DNA of 6,307 nt from NCBI RefSeq assembly GCF_000720135.1, contig NZ_JOIU01000059.1, positions 1-6,307 of the forward strand, in the 5' to 3' direction. Shown piece after piece: positions 1 through 5,176 of the stretch. Each line of letters starts with the position of its first letter. The first letter of the stretch is position 1. The translations under genes were made by a program, and so were the position numbers. The notes under the pieces were generated by a model. It worked only from the letters and a program-made list of their open reading frames with translations. It was not told the DNA's origin and did no database searches. Origin of the DNA: Streptomyces sp. NRRL S-1022 (GTDB lineage Bacteria; Actinomycetota; Actinomycetes; Streptomycetales; Streptomycetaceae).

Positions 1-120
1 ATCACCGCACCGGTGGTCGAACGCCCCAAGCGCAGCGCCACCTCCCGAGGCCGCCGCCGCCCCGCCTCGGCGACCAGGCGCACCCCCGTACGCCAGTCCG
101 GCTTCGGCTCGGTGGCCTAG
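1..120 (+). CDS. C-terminal end of a probable DEAD-box RNA helicase (partial)
   Basis: The frame is open from base 1 to a TAG at 118-120 and encodes 39 residues; the start lies outside the window. The tail is strongly basic (RGRRR, TRRTPVR), proline- and serine-rich, and has a high-GC third position, so it looks like real coding sequence. No catalytic motif is visible. Tails of this kind follow the helicase core of many actinomycete DEAD-box RNA helicases. The neighbouring CBS, SCO5918-like and cold-shock genes are ones I associate with such a helicase. The identity is therefore an inference from composition and context. Any other protein with a basic disordered tail is possible. Confidence 0.4.
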   Translation: MTAPVVERPKRSATSRGRRRPASATRRTPVRQSGFGSVA

Positions 121-127
121 AACTTTC

Positions 128-452
128 GTGACCGGGAAGCCGGCCCATCTCTGCAGGCGGCACCTTTTGACGCTGATTCAGACGCAGCCCCGCCCGGCGG
201 ACGCCAACCCCGCGCACAGGACGGCGGTGGATGTCATGGACGCGGCCGGACCGCAGGTCTGTGACGACATGAGCGTCGAGGTGGCGCGACCGTGTCCGCC
301 TGCGCGACATCCTCGGCGACCACGGATCGTTCACCTCACCCGTGACCACGATGGCCGAAGCCGAGCATGCGATGCGCTCCCGTCGGCTCGGTGTCCTGCC
401 GGTGGTCGACGAGCAAGGCAGCGACCCGGGCATCCTCGCCCTTTTCCGCTGA
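128..452 (+). pseudogene. CBS-domain protein, internally deleted and frameshifted
   Basis: Two CBS-like pieces lie in different frames. From the GTG at 128 the first frame reaches VDVMDAAGPQVCDDMSVEVA (about 224-283), which looks like the start of a CBS domain, and then becomes meaningless. A second frame, open from 273, gives RDRVRLRDILGDHG, then MAEAEHAMRSRRLGVLPVVD at 351-410, and stops at TGA 450-452. That second stretch matches the helix-strand end of a CBS domain (RRLGVLPVVDEQG). The usual body of the first CBS domain, roughly 50 residues, is absent between the pieces. A deletion near 275-290 that also changed the frame explains this best. CBS pairs bind adenosyl ligands, and this product could not form a normal pair. 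The GTG lies 7 nt after the upstream stop and has no clear ribosome site, so the true start is uncertain. Confidence 0.6.
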
Positions 453-503
453 AACGCCTCGCCCCGGGTCGGACCGTTCTCCCCCTTCTCCCTGTGAGGC
501 CAC

Positions 504-812
504 ATGCGCTGCGTCATCGCCCGCTTCCCCTTCGAGCTCACCAAGGGCGGCGTGCTGGAATCGATGAAGGGCATCAAGCCCGAACCGGTCACCGGAGAAT
601 CGGTGATCATCGGCCGCCGCCACTACCCCCTCAAGCAAGTTGGCCAAGTCATCACCCGCCAGGACCGCCGTGACTTCAGCGCCGCCGAAGTCCTGCGGGC
701 CATGGCTGCGCTCGGCTTCACCTGCCGCGCCGTTCCCAAGACAGCGCCCCTGGGCATTCTCAGCCCGATGCAGCGCGCCTCCGCGATGCTCGGCACCCCC
801 GTCACGGTCTGA
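504..812 (+). CDS. SCO5918 family protein
   Basis: This is a 102-residue protein starting MRCVIARFPFELTKGGVLES. I recognise it as the actinomycete family named after S. coelicolor SCO5918, whose biochemical role is unknown to me. The conserved stretches are the N-terminal FPFELTK-GVLESMKGI, the central VTGESVIIGRRHYPLKQVGQVITRQDRRDFSAAEVLRAM, and the C-terminal ILSPMQRASAMLG. It appears full length, with no signal peptide or membrane segment, so it is probably cytoplasmic. The ATG follows GAGG (496-499) with a short 4-nt spacer. It lies downstream of helicase-tail and CBS sequences, and a strong hairpin follows at 850-883. By the company it keeps it may belong to a cold or RNA-metabolism response, which is an inference. 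The reading frame is intact, unlike that of its upstream neighbour. Confidence 0.8.
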   Translation: MRCVIARFPFELTKGGVLESMKGIKPEPVTGESVIIGRRHYPLKQVGQVITRQDRRDFSAAEVLRAMAALGFTCRAVPKTAPLGILSPMQRASAMLGTPVTV

Positions 813-849
813 CCGGGTTAACAGACACGAGCCGTCGCCTGACCACCAG

Positions 850-883
850 TGTGGGCCCGACCGGTACGCCGGTCGGGCCCACA
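850..883 (+). terminator. Perfect 15-bp hairpin terminator
   Basis: The arm TGTGGGCCCGACCGG (850-864) pairs perfectly with 869-883 around the loop TACG. It begins 38 nt after the stop of the SCO5918-like gene. There is no U-tract, which is common for terminators in high-GC actinomycetes. Because the stem is perfect it could also act on the other strand. Confidence 0.75.
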
Positions 884-1078
884 GCGTGCAGCGGGTTCCC
901 GTCGCCGTCCCGGTATCTCCCACCCCGTCTCGGGACCCCCAGGGTGCCCTGCGGGATCCGGGCGACATGGAAGTGCAGACGCGTCGGCGGCCCGTCCTTG
1001 CTTCGCGGGGGAGCCGAAGACGGCGGTGAATTCGTCCAAGCGGGCGAAATCCGTCAGTACATCCGACCGCCTCTGCCT

Positions 1079-1513
1079 TCACGTGGCCGCGAGAGCCAAT
1101 CGACCGGTGATGACAGCGCCACCGGTGACCACGGTCAGGGACTCCGATCGCTCTGGTCGCACTCCACCCGGGGCGCCGACGTCAGCGAGCAACTCGTCAG
1201 GCTGCGACATGGGGCGGACCATGTTTGTCGGCCATCCGGCTGCTTGACCGCTGACGCTACGGGCAAGGAAGGCGCTCATTCCGGGATCGTCGAGTGCGAC
1301 GCGGGGCCTCCTGCCACGCCTCCTGCCACGCTTCGGCCGACCTGCGGGGCGTCCGTCCCGGCCGGTGGTGTTCTCAACGAGACGCAGTGTTGGCCGGCGC
1401 CCGCCGACAGTAGCCGCGGCGGAGTCGGCGACGTCACACTCAGCCCGACGTGCCTGAGCGGCGGGGGATCCCTGCGCGCCGGACTGAGCCTCGGAGCTGC
1501 TTGAACCAGTCAT
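1079..1513 (-). CDS. Hypothetical protein, doubtful ORF
   Basis: The minus-strand frame from the ATG at 1513 to the stop at 1079 encodes 144 residues. The frame stays open upstream and includes the protein-like stretch LSDTDFRALEDKVIRLDRSM just before this ATG, so a true start might lie near 1570. It begins with a Ser/Ala-rich segment (TGSSSSEAQSGAQGSP). A very basic patch follows, GRPKRGRRRGRRPR, part of which comes from a 12-bp tandem repeat. The C-terminal half is featureless and ends VITGRLALAAT. No family is recognised, no ribosome site decides the start, and third-position GC bias is only moderate. It may be a decayed gene or a chance ORF. Confidence 0.2.
   Translation of the reverse strand: MTGSSSSEAQSGAQGSPAAQARRAECDVADSAAATVGGRRPTLRLVENTTGRDGRPAGRPKRGRRRGRRPRVALDDPGMSAFLARSVSGQAAGWPTNMVRPMSQPDELLADVGAPGGVRPERSESLTVVTGGAVITGRLALAAT
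1307..1330. repeat. 12-bp tandem duplication
   Basis: CCTCCTGCCACG occurs twice back to back (1307-1318 and 1319-1330) with no mismatch. On the minus strand it adds a second Arg/Gly-rich tetrapeptide to the doubtful ORF without breaking the frame. Confidence 0.8.
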
Positions 1514-1604
1514 GGACCGGTCGAGGCGGATCACCTTGTCTTCGAGCGCACGGAAATCTGTGTCAGACAGAGTAGACTTTGTGGTGTCGGTCGGGTTATG
1601 TTTC

Positions 1605-1618
1605 TCTCGTAGCCGAGA
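1605..1618. repeat. Small inverted repeat
   Basis: TCTCG (1605-1609) pairs with CGAGA (1614-1618) around the loop TAGC. It lies 9 nt before a larger hairpin at 1628. Five base pairs may be chance; it is listed only because of the neighbouring structures. Confidence 0.35.
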
Positions 1619-1627
1619 TCGAGCGAG

Positions 1628-1652
1628 GCCCGGCAGAGATGAACTGCCGGGC
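1628..1652. repeat. 9-bp inverted repeat beside the iterated GCAGTACC motif
   Basis: GCCCGGCAG (1628-1636) pairs perfectly with CTGCCGGGC (1644-1652) around the 7-nt loop AGATGAA. It abuts the direct repeats that begin at 1654 and shares the CGGCAG core with their edges. It could be a terminator, a protein-binding site or a remnant of a mobile element end. No gene lies close by on either side to decide. Confidence 0.55.
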
Positions 1653-1653
1653 A

Positions 1654-1697
1654 GCAGTACCGCAGTGGCAGTACCCGTAATGCAGTACCCGGCAGTG
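1654..1697. repeat. Three GCAGTACC direct repeats, 14-bp period
   Basis: GCAGTACC begins at 1654, 1668 and 1682, exactly 14 bp apart, and the second and third copies extend to GCAGTACCCG. Partial copies GCAGTG lie between and after them (1662-1667, 1692-1697). The regular spacing resembles iterons or arrayed protein-binding sites, though 14 bp is not a whole number of helical turns. No replication gene is in the window. Confidence 0.7.
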
Positions 1698-1861
1698 AAG
1701 TCGGTGGAGCGGTACCCCGGTGAAGGCGTCGGCTGCGGGCGCGCGCACCGGGAGGTTCGGCAGTGGGGTTCCAAGCCGGAGCAGACGCAGGCCGGGCGAC
1801 GGGGCCGACTGCCGAAGAGTGGCTCTGTTCGAGGCCACCAGCAGTTCGCAGTTTCCGTTAG

Positions 1862-1875
1862 TGAGTAGTTACTCA
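1862..1875. promoter_or_regulatory. Operator-like palindrome TGAGTAGTTACTCA
   Basis: TGAGTA (1862-1867) and TACTCA (1870-1875) form a perfect inverted repeat around GT, in one of the AT-richer spots of the window. Size and symmetry suit a dimeric regulator such as a TetR-type protein. No gene starts immediately beside it, so its target is unknown. It may be a relic of a lost regulator-target pair. Confidence 0.35.
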
Positions 1876-2077
1876 AGAGGGAAGAACGGAGGAGCCGAGC
1901 GCCATCAGGATCGCCCGGGCAGAAGTCTTGGCCCCGGGTACCGCAGGACATCGATAGTGAGGTGGTCTCCGGTCAGGCAACCGCGATCCCCGCGCCCCCG
2001 ACAGCTTCTCGGTCGGGTCTGCGGAAACAGAGGGCCGGTGCAGTATCAGGGCCGGCAGATGGTGTAGTAGTTCCTTC

Positions 2078-2110
2078 GGGGCCCTGGTGCCAGTACGGCG
2101 CCAGGGCCCC
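2078..2110 (+). terminator. 14-bp hairpin upstream of merR: terminator or leader structure
   Basis: GGGGCCCTGGTGCC (2078-2091) pairs with GGCGCCAGGGCCCC (2097-2110) around the loop AGTAC, with one U-G wobble (2088/2100). The same site on the minus strand would have a C-A mismatch there, so the stem is best formed in plus-strand RNA. It ends 25 nt before the merR ATG and 15 nt before its ribosome site. It either terminates transcripts coming from the left or is a 5' leader element of merR. Confidence 0.65.
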
Positions 2111-2135
2111 TCCACGCGTTCCACAGAGAGGTGCA

Positions 2136-2474
2136 ATGACAGCAGACGACGTGTTCGGCCGTCTCGATGACGACGATTACCCCGCCTACACCATGGGCCG
2201 GGCCGCCGAGATGCTCGGCACCACCCAGGGCTTCCTGCGCGCCATCGGGGACGCCCGCCTCATCACCCCGCTGCGCTCCGCGGGCGGCCACCGCCGCTAC
2301 TCCCGCTACCAGCTGCGCATCGCCGCGCGCGCCCGGGAACTCGTCGACCACGGGACTCCCATCGAGGCCGCCTGCCGCATCGTCATCCTCGAGGACCAGC
2401 TCGAGGAAGCCCAGCGCCTCAACGCCGAATACCGCCGCGCCACCGAATCGGCGAACCCGACCGCAGCAGCGTGA
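2136..2474 (+). CDS. Small MerR-family transcriptional regulator
   Basis: This is a 112-residue protein with a MerR-type winged helix-turn-helix. After an acidic start (residues 11-14 DDDD), residues 18-27 YTMGRAAEML form the first helix. Residues 28-43 GTTQGFLRAIGDARLI cover the recognition helix region, and PLRSAGGHRRYSRYQL (45-60) is the wing, with the HRRYS motif typical of MerR proteins. Residues 62-82 form the second helical pair, and 83-101 (VILEDQLEEAQRLNAEYRR) look like a short coiled-coil dimer helix. There is no C-terminal effector domain and no cysteine cluster for metals, so it resembles the small DNA-binding-only MerR/BldC-like proteins. GAGAGG (2126-2131) lies 4 nt before the ATG. 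It precedes the cold-shock gene by 244 nt on the same strand, an arrangement I recall in actinomycetes. It may regulate that gene or itself, which is inference. Confidence 0.85.
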   Translation: MTADDVFGRLDDDDYPAYTMGRAAEMLGTTQGFLRAIGDARLITPLRSAGGHRRYSRYQLRIAARARELVDHGTPIEAACRIVILEDQLEEAQRLNAEYRRATESANPTAAA

Positions 2475-2481
2475 GACGAGC

Positions 2482-2505
2482 GTGCCCGTCAGCGTCGACG
2501 GGCAC
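2482..2505 (+). terminator. Hairpin after merR, first of two overlapping structures
   Basis: GTGCCCGTC (2482-2490) pairs perfectly with GACGGGCAC (2497-2505) around AGCGTC. It starts 7 nt after the merR stop. Its 3' arm shares 2503-2505 with the next hairpin, so the two cannot both form completely. Confidence 0.55.
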
Positions 2506-2529
2506 CGCACCCACGACCGGTGTGCGGTG
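2503..2529 (+). terminator. Second overlapping hairpin after merR
   Basis: CACCGCAC (2503-2510) pairs perfectly with GTGCGGTG (2522-2529) around an 11-nt loop. It is followed by the relatively T-rich GATCGTTATTTCC (2531-2543), which could serve as a weak U-tract. It competes with the hairpin at 2482-2505. Confidence 0.5.
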
Positions 2530-2547
2530 TGATCGTTATTTCCTATG

Positions 2548-2574
2548 GTGACGCGGTGTGTGGGCGTGTAGCGT
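2548..2574 (+). promoter_or_regulatory. Possible promoter of the cold-shock gene
   Basis: TAGCGT (2569-2574) fits a TANNNT -10 box. GTGACG (2548-2553) is a weak -35 with a 15-nt gap, shorter than the usual 17. A start near 2581 would give a leader of about 140 nt. Cold-shock genes often have long leaders, but the boxes are poor matches. Confidence 0.2.
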
Positions 2575-2608
2575 CTGCGTCAGCTGTCGTGGTTCGGAAT
2601 TCCCTCTT

Positions 2609-2634
2609 GCTCACGCCTCTGGTGTGAGCGTTTT
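2609..2634 (+). terminator. Hairpin plus U-tract in the csp leader
   Basis: GCTCACGCC (2609-2617) pairs with GGTGTGAGC (2621-2629) around TCT, with one G-U wobble, and is followed by GTTTT (2630-2634). It is the only hairpin here with a classical T-run. It lies 85 nt before the csp ATG. It could end merR transcripts or act as an attenuator or temperature-sensitive element within a long csp leader. Confidence 0.55.
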
Positions 2635-2718
2635 GCTGTGCTGTGCCGCAGGGACCAGGGTGATCACCTCCGTCTGCCACATGAGTGGGAGGCGTTCATC
2701 GACTGGAAGGCATCAGAC

Positions 2719-2922
2719 ATGGCAACGGGAACTGTGAAGTGGTTCAACGCCGAGAAGGGCTTCGGCTTCATCGCCCAGGACGGCGGCGGCCCGGATGTCT
2801 TCGCGCACTACTCCGCGATCAACTCCACCGGCTTCCGTGAGCTCCAGGAGGGCCAGGCCGTGACGTTCGACGTCACCCAGGGCCAGAAGGGTCCGCAGGC
2901 CGAGAACATCAACCTGGCCTGA
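2719..2922 (+). CDS. Cold-shock protein, CspA family
   Basis: This 67-residue protein has the usual length of a single cold-shock domain. It binds single-stranded RNA and DNA, and proteins of the family melt RNA secondary structure at low temperature. The five-strand OB fold is visible from its motifs: [19 protein letters not shown] carries RNP1 (KGFGFI), and DVFAHYSAI carries RNP2. [17 protein letters not shown] forms the last strands. The aromatic residues expected on the binding face (W8, F9, F15, F17, F28, H30) are present. The frame stays open upstream, but only this ATG gives the family's start; it has GGAAGG at 2705-2710 with an 8-nt spacer. A structured leader precedes it and a strong terminator lies 111 nt behind it. 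Confidence 0.95.
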   Translation: MATGTVKWFNAEKGFGFIAQDGGGPDVFAHYSAINSTGFRELQEGQAVTFDVTQGQKGPQAENINLA

Positions 2923-3033
2923 CCTCGCAGACCTGTCCGAGAGATCGGGCACGCCGCGTCCAGGTGGCCGCCGCCTCTGCGTGCCCTGCCACCCACCCAG
3001 ACGAAGGCGCCTGCTCTCGTGTTGGGCCGGCAG

Positions 3034-3073
3034 GATCAGGGGCCGCGCAGCAATGGCTGCGCGGCCCCTGATC
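3034..3073. terminator. Perfect 18-bp hairpin, probable bidirectional terminator
   Basis: GATCAGGGGCCGCGCAGC (3034-3051) pairs with 3056-3073 without mismatch around the loop AATG. It lies between the plus-strand cold-shock gene and the 3' end of the minus-strand gene, so it can close both transcripts. This is the strongest hairpin in the window. Confidence 0.85.
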
Positions 3074-3700
3074 TGTGGAGGCCGAGAGCCGGTGCGACTT
3101 CGGCCCGGGACGTCCTGACCTCAGTCGCTGCAAGCGTCGTCGGGCACGGGAGCCGCATGTCCTGCGTGGCTGCCGTGCAGCTCCAAGGAGCCGGCGCTCC
3201 GACGCTCGTCCAGGCGTCGAGGAAGGCTTCCCGACCCGCCGGGTCGTCCGACCTGCGGTCTGCGTGTGCAGGACGCGCCAGGCGGTGAGTTCGAGATCTC
3301 GGGGCCACAGTCCCCCGTTGACCTGTGACTTGAGGTCGGGCAGTTGGTCGGACTCGACGAGGGCCTGACCGATCACCTTCCCGGCCGCGACGCGCTGGGG
3401 TGGGGTCGTCTCATCGACGGCCGAGAGGACCTGCTGGGCCAGGGCGGTTGCCTCTCCTGCCAGTGAACGCAGCACCAGCGCCTTGATGTTGCCGGGCAGC
3501 GGGTACGCGGGGCCCGACGACCTCCACAGGTCTGACCGGAAGCGTTCCCTTGCCTTGGCGGGGGCAGGCAGCGCGGCCAGCAGCCCGAGGAGATGGCCGG
3601 TGGCCGCGTAGCCGTCGCTGGGGTCAGCTGCGACCACCACGATTGCGGCGACGCGCTCGACATCGAGCTGGCCGGCCTCAAGATGCTGAGTCAGGCCCAC
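3039..3700 (-). pseudogene. Unknown conserved-looking protein, apparently frameshifted
   Basis: From the GTG at 3700 the minus strand encodes about 150 protein-like residues with strong third-position GC. These include VERVAAIVVVAADPSDGYAA, AKARERFRSDLWRSSGPAYP, NIKALVLRSLAGEATALAQQ and LWPRDLELTAWRVLHTQTAG. The segment is helical and Ala/Leu-rich, with no signal peptide or clear membrane segment. Past residue 150 (about 3250) this frame becomes Arg-rich and runs on through the terminator. At the same point another frame takes over with DDPAGREAFLDAWTSVGAPAPWS and good codon bias, and reaches a stop at 3036-3038 inside the terminator stem. A one-base deletion near 3250-3260 would explain it. 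No family is recognised. The ribosome site at 3700 is weak, so the 5' end may also be altered. It is divergent from trhA. Confidence 0.45.
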
Positions 3701-3838
3701 ACTCGGCTTCGGTAGCGCAATTGGCGACAGCGTTTACGGGGCTGGAGTTCACGCGGGGCGAACCGGCCCGGGCTCGGTGGCGTGGCTGTGGACCGACGTC
3801 CCGTCATGGGGCCAGGTGAGGTTTCCTAGCATGACCGC
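3701..3838. promoter_or_regulatory. Divergent intergenic region
   Basis: These 138 bases separate two oppositely directed genes and should hold both promoters. I see no convincing -35/-10 pair. The one clear signal is the ribosome-site-like AGGTGAGG at 3814-3821, 9 nt before an ATG at 3831 and 17 nt before the ATG at 3839. Confidence 0.4.
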
Positions 3839-4669
3839 ATGGTTGCCAGTGACGCCCAGGAGCCCGGGGGAGGACGAGAAGCTGTGTCCCGCGACGCCGC
3901 TGAGGTCGAATGTGGTCACGTCGTGTCAGCGCGTGCGGAGCGCCGTGCAGACGGGATACCCGATGAATCACCGGGGGACCATGCGGGGGAGGGGGCTCAC
4001 TCGATTGCTGCTCTGGTGGATCGGGTGGCCGACCTGGCCGAGCCGATCAAGCCGAGGTTGCGTGGCTGGCTCCATGCCGGAATGGTCCCTGCCGCGCTGA
4101 TCGCAGGCGTCGTGCTCATCTGCCTGGCCCGTACTCCGCAGGCGGTCCTGGCCTGCGCCGTGTACTCGGTCACCGCCTGGCTGCTGTTCGCGACCAGCGC
4201 CATTTACCACCGCGGCACCTGGGGATCGCTCGGCGAGGCTCTTCTGCGACGCCTCGACCACGCCAACATCTTCCTGATCATCGCCGGCACCTGCACGCCC
4301 CTGGCCGTGCTCCTCCTCCCGCCGGACCAGCGGTCCGTGCTGCTGTGGATCGTCTGGACGGGAGCGTTGGCCGGCATCGCGTTCCGGGTCCTGTGGGTCG
4401 GAGCTCCGCGCTGGCTGTACACCCCGTGCTACCTGGCCCTGGGGTGGGCACCGGTGAGCTACCTGCCCGATTTCCTGCACACCGGCGGAGCGGCCGTAGT
4501 GGTCCTGATCGTGGTCGGCGGTCTCCTCTACAGTGCGGGCGCGGTGGTCTACGCCCTCCAGCGGCCCGACCCCGCACCCCGCTGGTTCGGTTTCCACGAG
4601 GTCTTCCACGCGCTGACCGTGGTGGCCTTCACTGCGCACTACACCGCCATCTCCCTCGCCACCTACTGA
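3839..4669 (+). CDS. trhA: Hemolysin III / PAQR family membrane protein TrhA
   Basis: This 276-residue polytopic membrane protein belongs to the hemolysin III (YqfA/TrhA) branch of the PAQR superfamily. Bacterial members are implicated in membrane-lipid homeostasis. About seven membrane helices fall between residues 79 and 274. The family's conserved sites are all present: S120 and H124 in SAIYHR, D140-H141 in LDHANIFLIIAGTCTP, and H253/H257 in HEVFH, the expected zinc-site Ser/His/Asp set. The core begins at KPRLRGWLHAGM (residue 71). The first 60-70 residues are hydrophilic and not conserved-looking, making it longer than the usual 210-230. A GTG at 4016 would give 217 residues. The ribosome site at 3814-3821 is placed for an ATG at 3831 in another frame, so a small N-terminal frameshift is possible. 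The core is certain and the start is not. Confidence 0.9.
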   Translation: MVASDAQEPGGGREAVSRDAAEVECGHVVSARAERRADGIPDESPGDHAGEGAHSIAALVDRVADLAEPIKPRLRGWLHAGMVPAALIAGVVLICLARTPQAVLACAVYSVTAWLLFATSAIYHRGTWGSLGEALLRRLDHANIFLIIAGTCTPLAVLLLPPDQRSVLLWIVWTGALAGIAFRVLWVGAPRWLYTPCYLALGWAPVSYLPDFLHTGGAAVVVLIVVGGLLYSAGAVVYALQRPDPAPRWFGFHEVFHALTVVAFTAHYTAISLATY

Positions 4670-4846
4670 CCCTGCGACAGTGTTCCGGTCCGCCGCTCAT
4701 CGCCCACCGCCCCGCGCATGAAAGCCGTCCGCCGCCCGACCTACAAGTCGACTGCTCCCCAGAGTGTGACGCTACGTAACCAGGTGCCGGGGGGAGAAGC
4801 GAGAGGAAGACGAGACAGCGGTCTTGAGCTGACATCGGAGGGTCCC
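4670..4846. other. Intergenic region after trhA
   Basis: These 177 bases show no clear terminator, promoter or gene. An in-frame extension of the next gene to an ATG at 4718 is open but not supported by a ribosome site or by its composition. Confidence 0.4.
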
Positions 4847-5117
4847 GTGTTCGAGGCGGAAGACATCAGGGATGGCGAGGCCACGACGTGGTCGGCCATC
4901 AGCGCCACGGACAGCGAACTGCTCGCGGGGGACGAGAGGAGGTCTTTACGCACCACGAGCCGGCCTACCGAACGGGCGGTGGCCATCGTGCTCGGCATCA
5001 TCGGAGTGGTGGTGAAGCGCCTGTTCTGCCGGTTGGCCATCGGCGGTGGTTCTGGTCGTCGACTTCGTCCTCCTCGGCCTGCACCTGGCCCGGCGCCGCA
5101 GGCGCCTGCCCCGGTGA
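4847..5117 (+). pseudogene. Small two-helix membrane protein broken by one extra base
   Basis: A GTG at 4847 follows GGAGGG (4837-4842) by 4 nt and opens a frame beginning FEAEDIRDGEATTWSAISA. After about 40 polar residues it enters a hydrophobic helix, AVAIVLGIIGVVV. At 5015-5016 (GTGGTGGTGAAGCGC) the frame then turns into KRLFCRLAIGGG and runs on as proline-rich nonsense. Removing one A of this AA joins the helix to SACSAGWPSAVVLVVDFVLLGLHLARRRRRLPR and a TGA at 5115-5117. This gives an 89-residue protein with two membrane helices, a short turn and an Arg-rich cytoplasmic tail. The perfect fit of helix, turn, helix and charged tail supports a single insertion. No family is recognised. It could be a recent pseudogene, a sequencing error or a frameshift-dependent gene. 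Confidence 0.6.
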
Positions 5118-5160
5118 CGCGGTCACCCGGCGCAGACCACCCCGCTTCGCCCGCACAAGA

Positions 5161-5176
5161 GCCCGCCGAAGCGGGT
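5161..5176 (+). terminator. Short hairpin after the broken membrane-protein gene
   Basis: GCCCGC (5161-5166) and GCGGGT (5171-5176) pair around CGAA with one G-U. It lies 43 nt past the TGA at 5117. A GNRA-like or CGAA loop on a GC stem suits a small terminator, but the stem is short. Confidence 0.35.

Larger units (their letters stand above)
884..2077. other. 1.2-kb stretch without a recognisable gene
   Basis: No frame on either strand gives a protein I recognise. GC content drops locally around 1540-1620 and 1835-1890. Short open frames exist on both strands, but most are explained by the scarcity of stop codons in GC-rich DNA. The notable contents are one doubtful minus-strand ORF (1079-1513), a 12-bp tandem repeat (1307-1330), hairpins at 1605-1618 and 1628-1652, a 14-bp-period repeat set (1654-1691), a palindrome (1862-1875) and a weak 6-bp stem at 1997-2017 (CCCGAC/GTCGGG, 9-nt loop). 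A minus-strand piece near 1000-1045 reading TDFARLDEFTAVFGSP looks protein-like but is not continued. Confidence 0.6.

Noticed and set aside
336..1082. Long minus-strand ORF of 248 residues
   Set aside because: It is antisense to the SCO5918-like gene and its composition (Gly/Arg/Ala-rich) is that of a shadow frame.
1654..1697. CRISPR-like array
   Set aside because: The repeats are 8-10 bp with a 14-bp period and no spacers of useful size, and no cas gene is present.
1512..1868. Plus-strand ORF of 118 residues
   Set aside because: No family, no ribosome site, no codon bias, and it spans the hairpin and direct repeats, which look non-coding.
2638..2718. N-terminal extension of the cold-shock protein
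   Set aside because: The frame is open, but the family starts at MATGTVKWF and the ribosome site at 2705-2710 serves the ATG at 2719.
2681..2737. Small ORF of 18 codons overlapping the csp start
   Set aside because: It has no ribosome site and lies in a folded part of the leader; overlap by chance is likely.
3968..4639. Minus-strand ORF of 223 residues opposite trhA
   Set aside because: It is a shadow of the clear hemolysin III frame, with hydrophilic low-information sequence.
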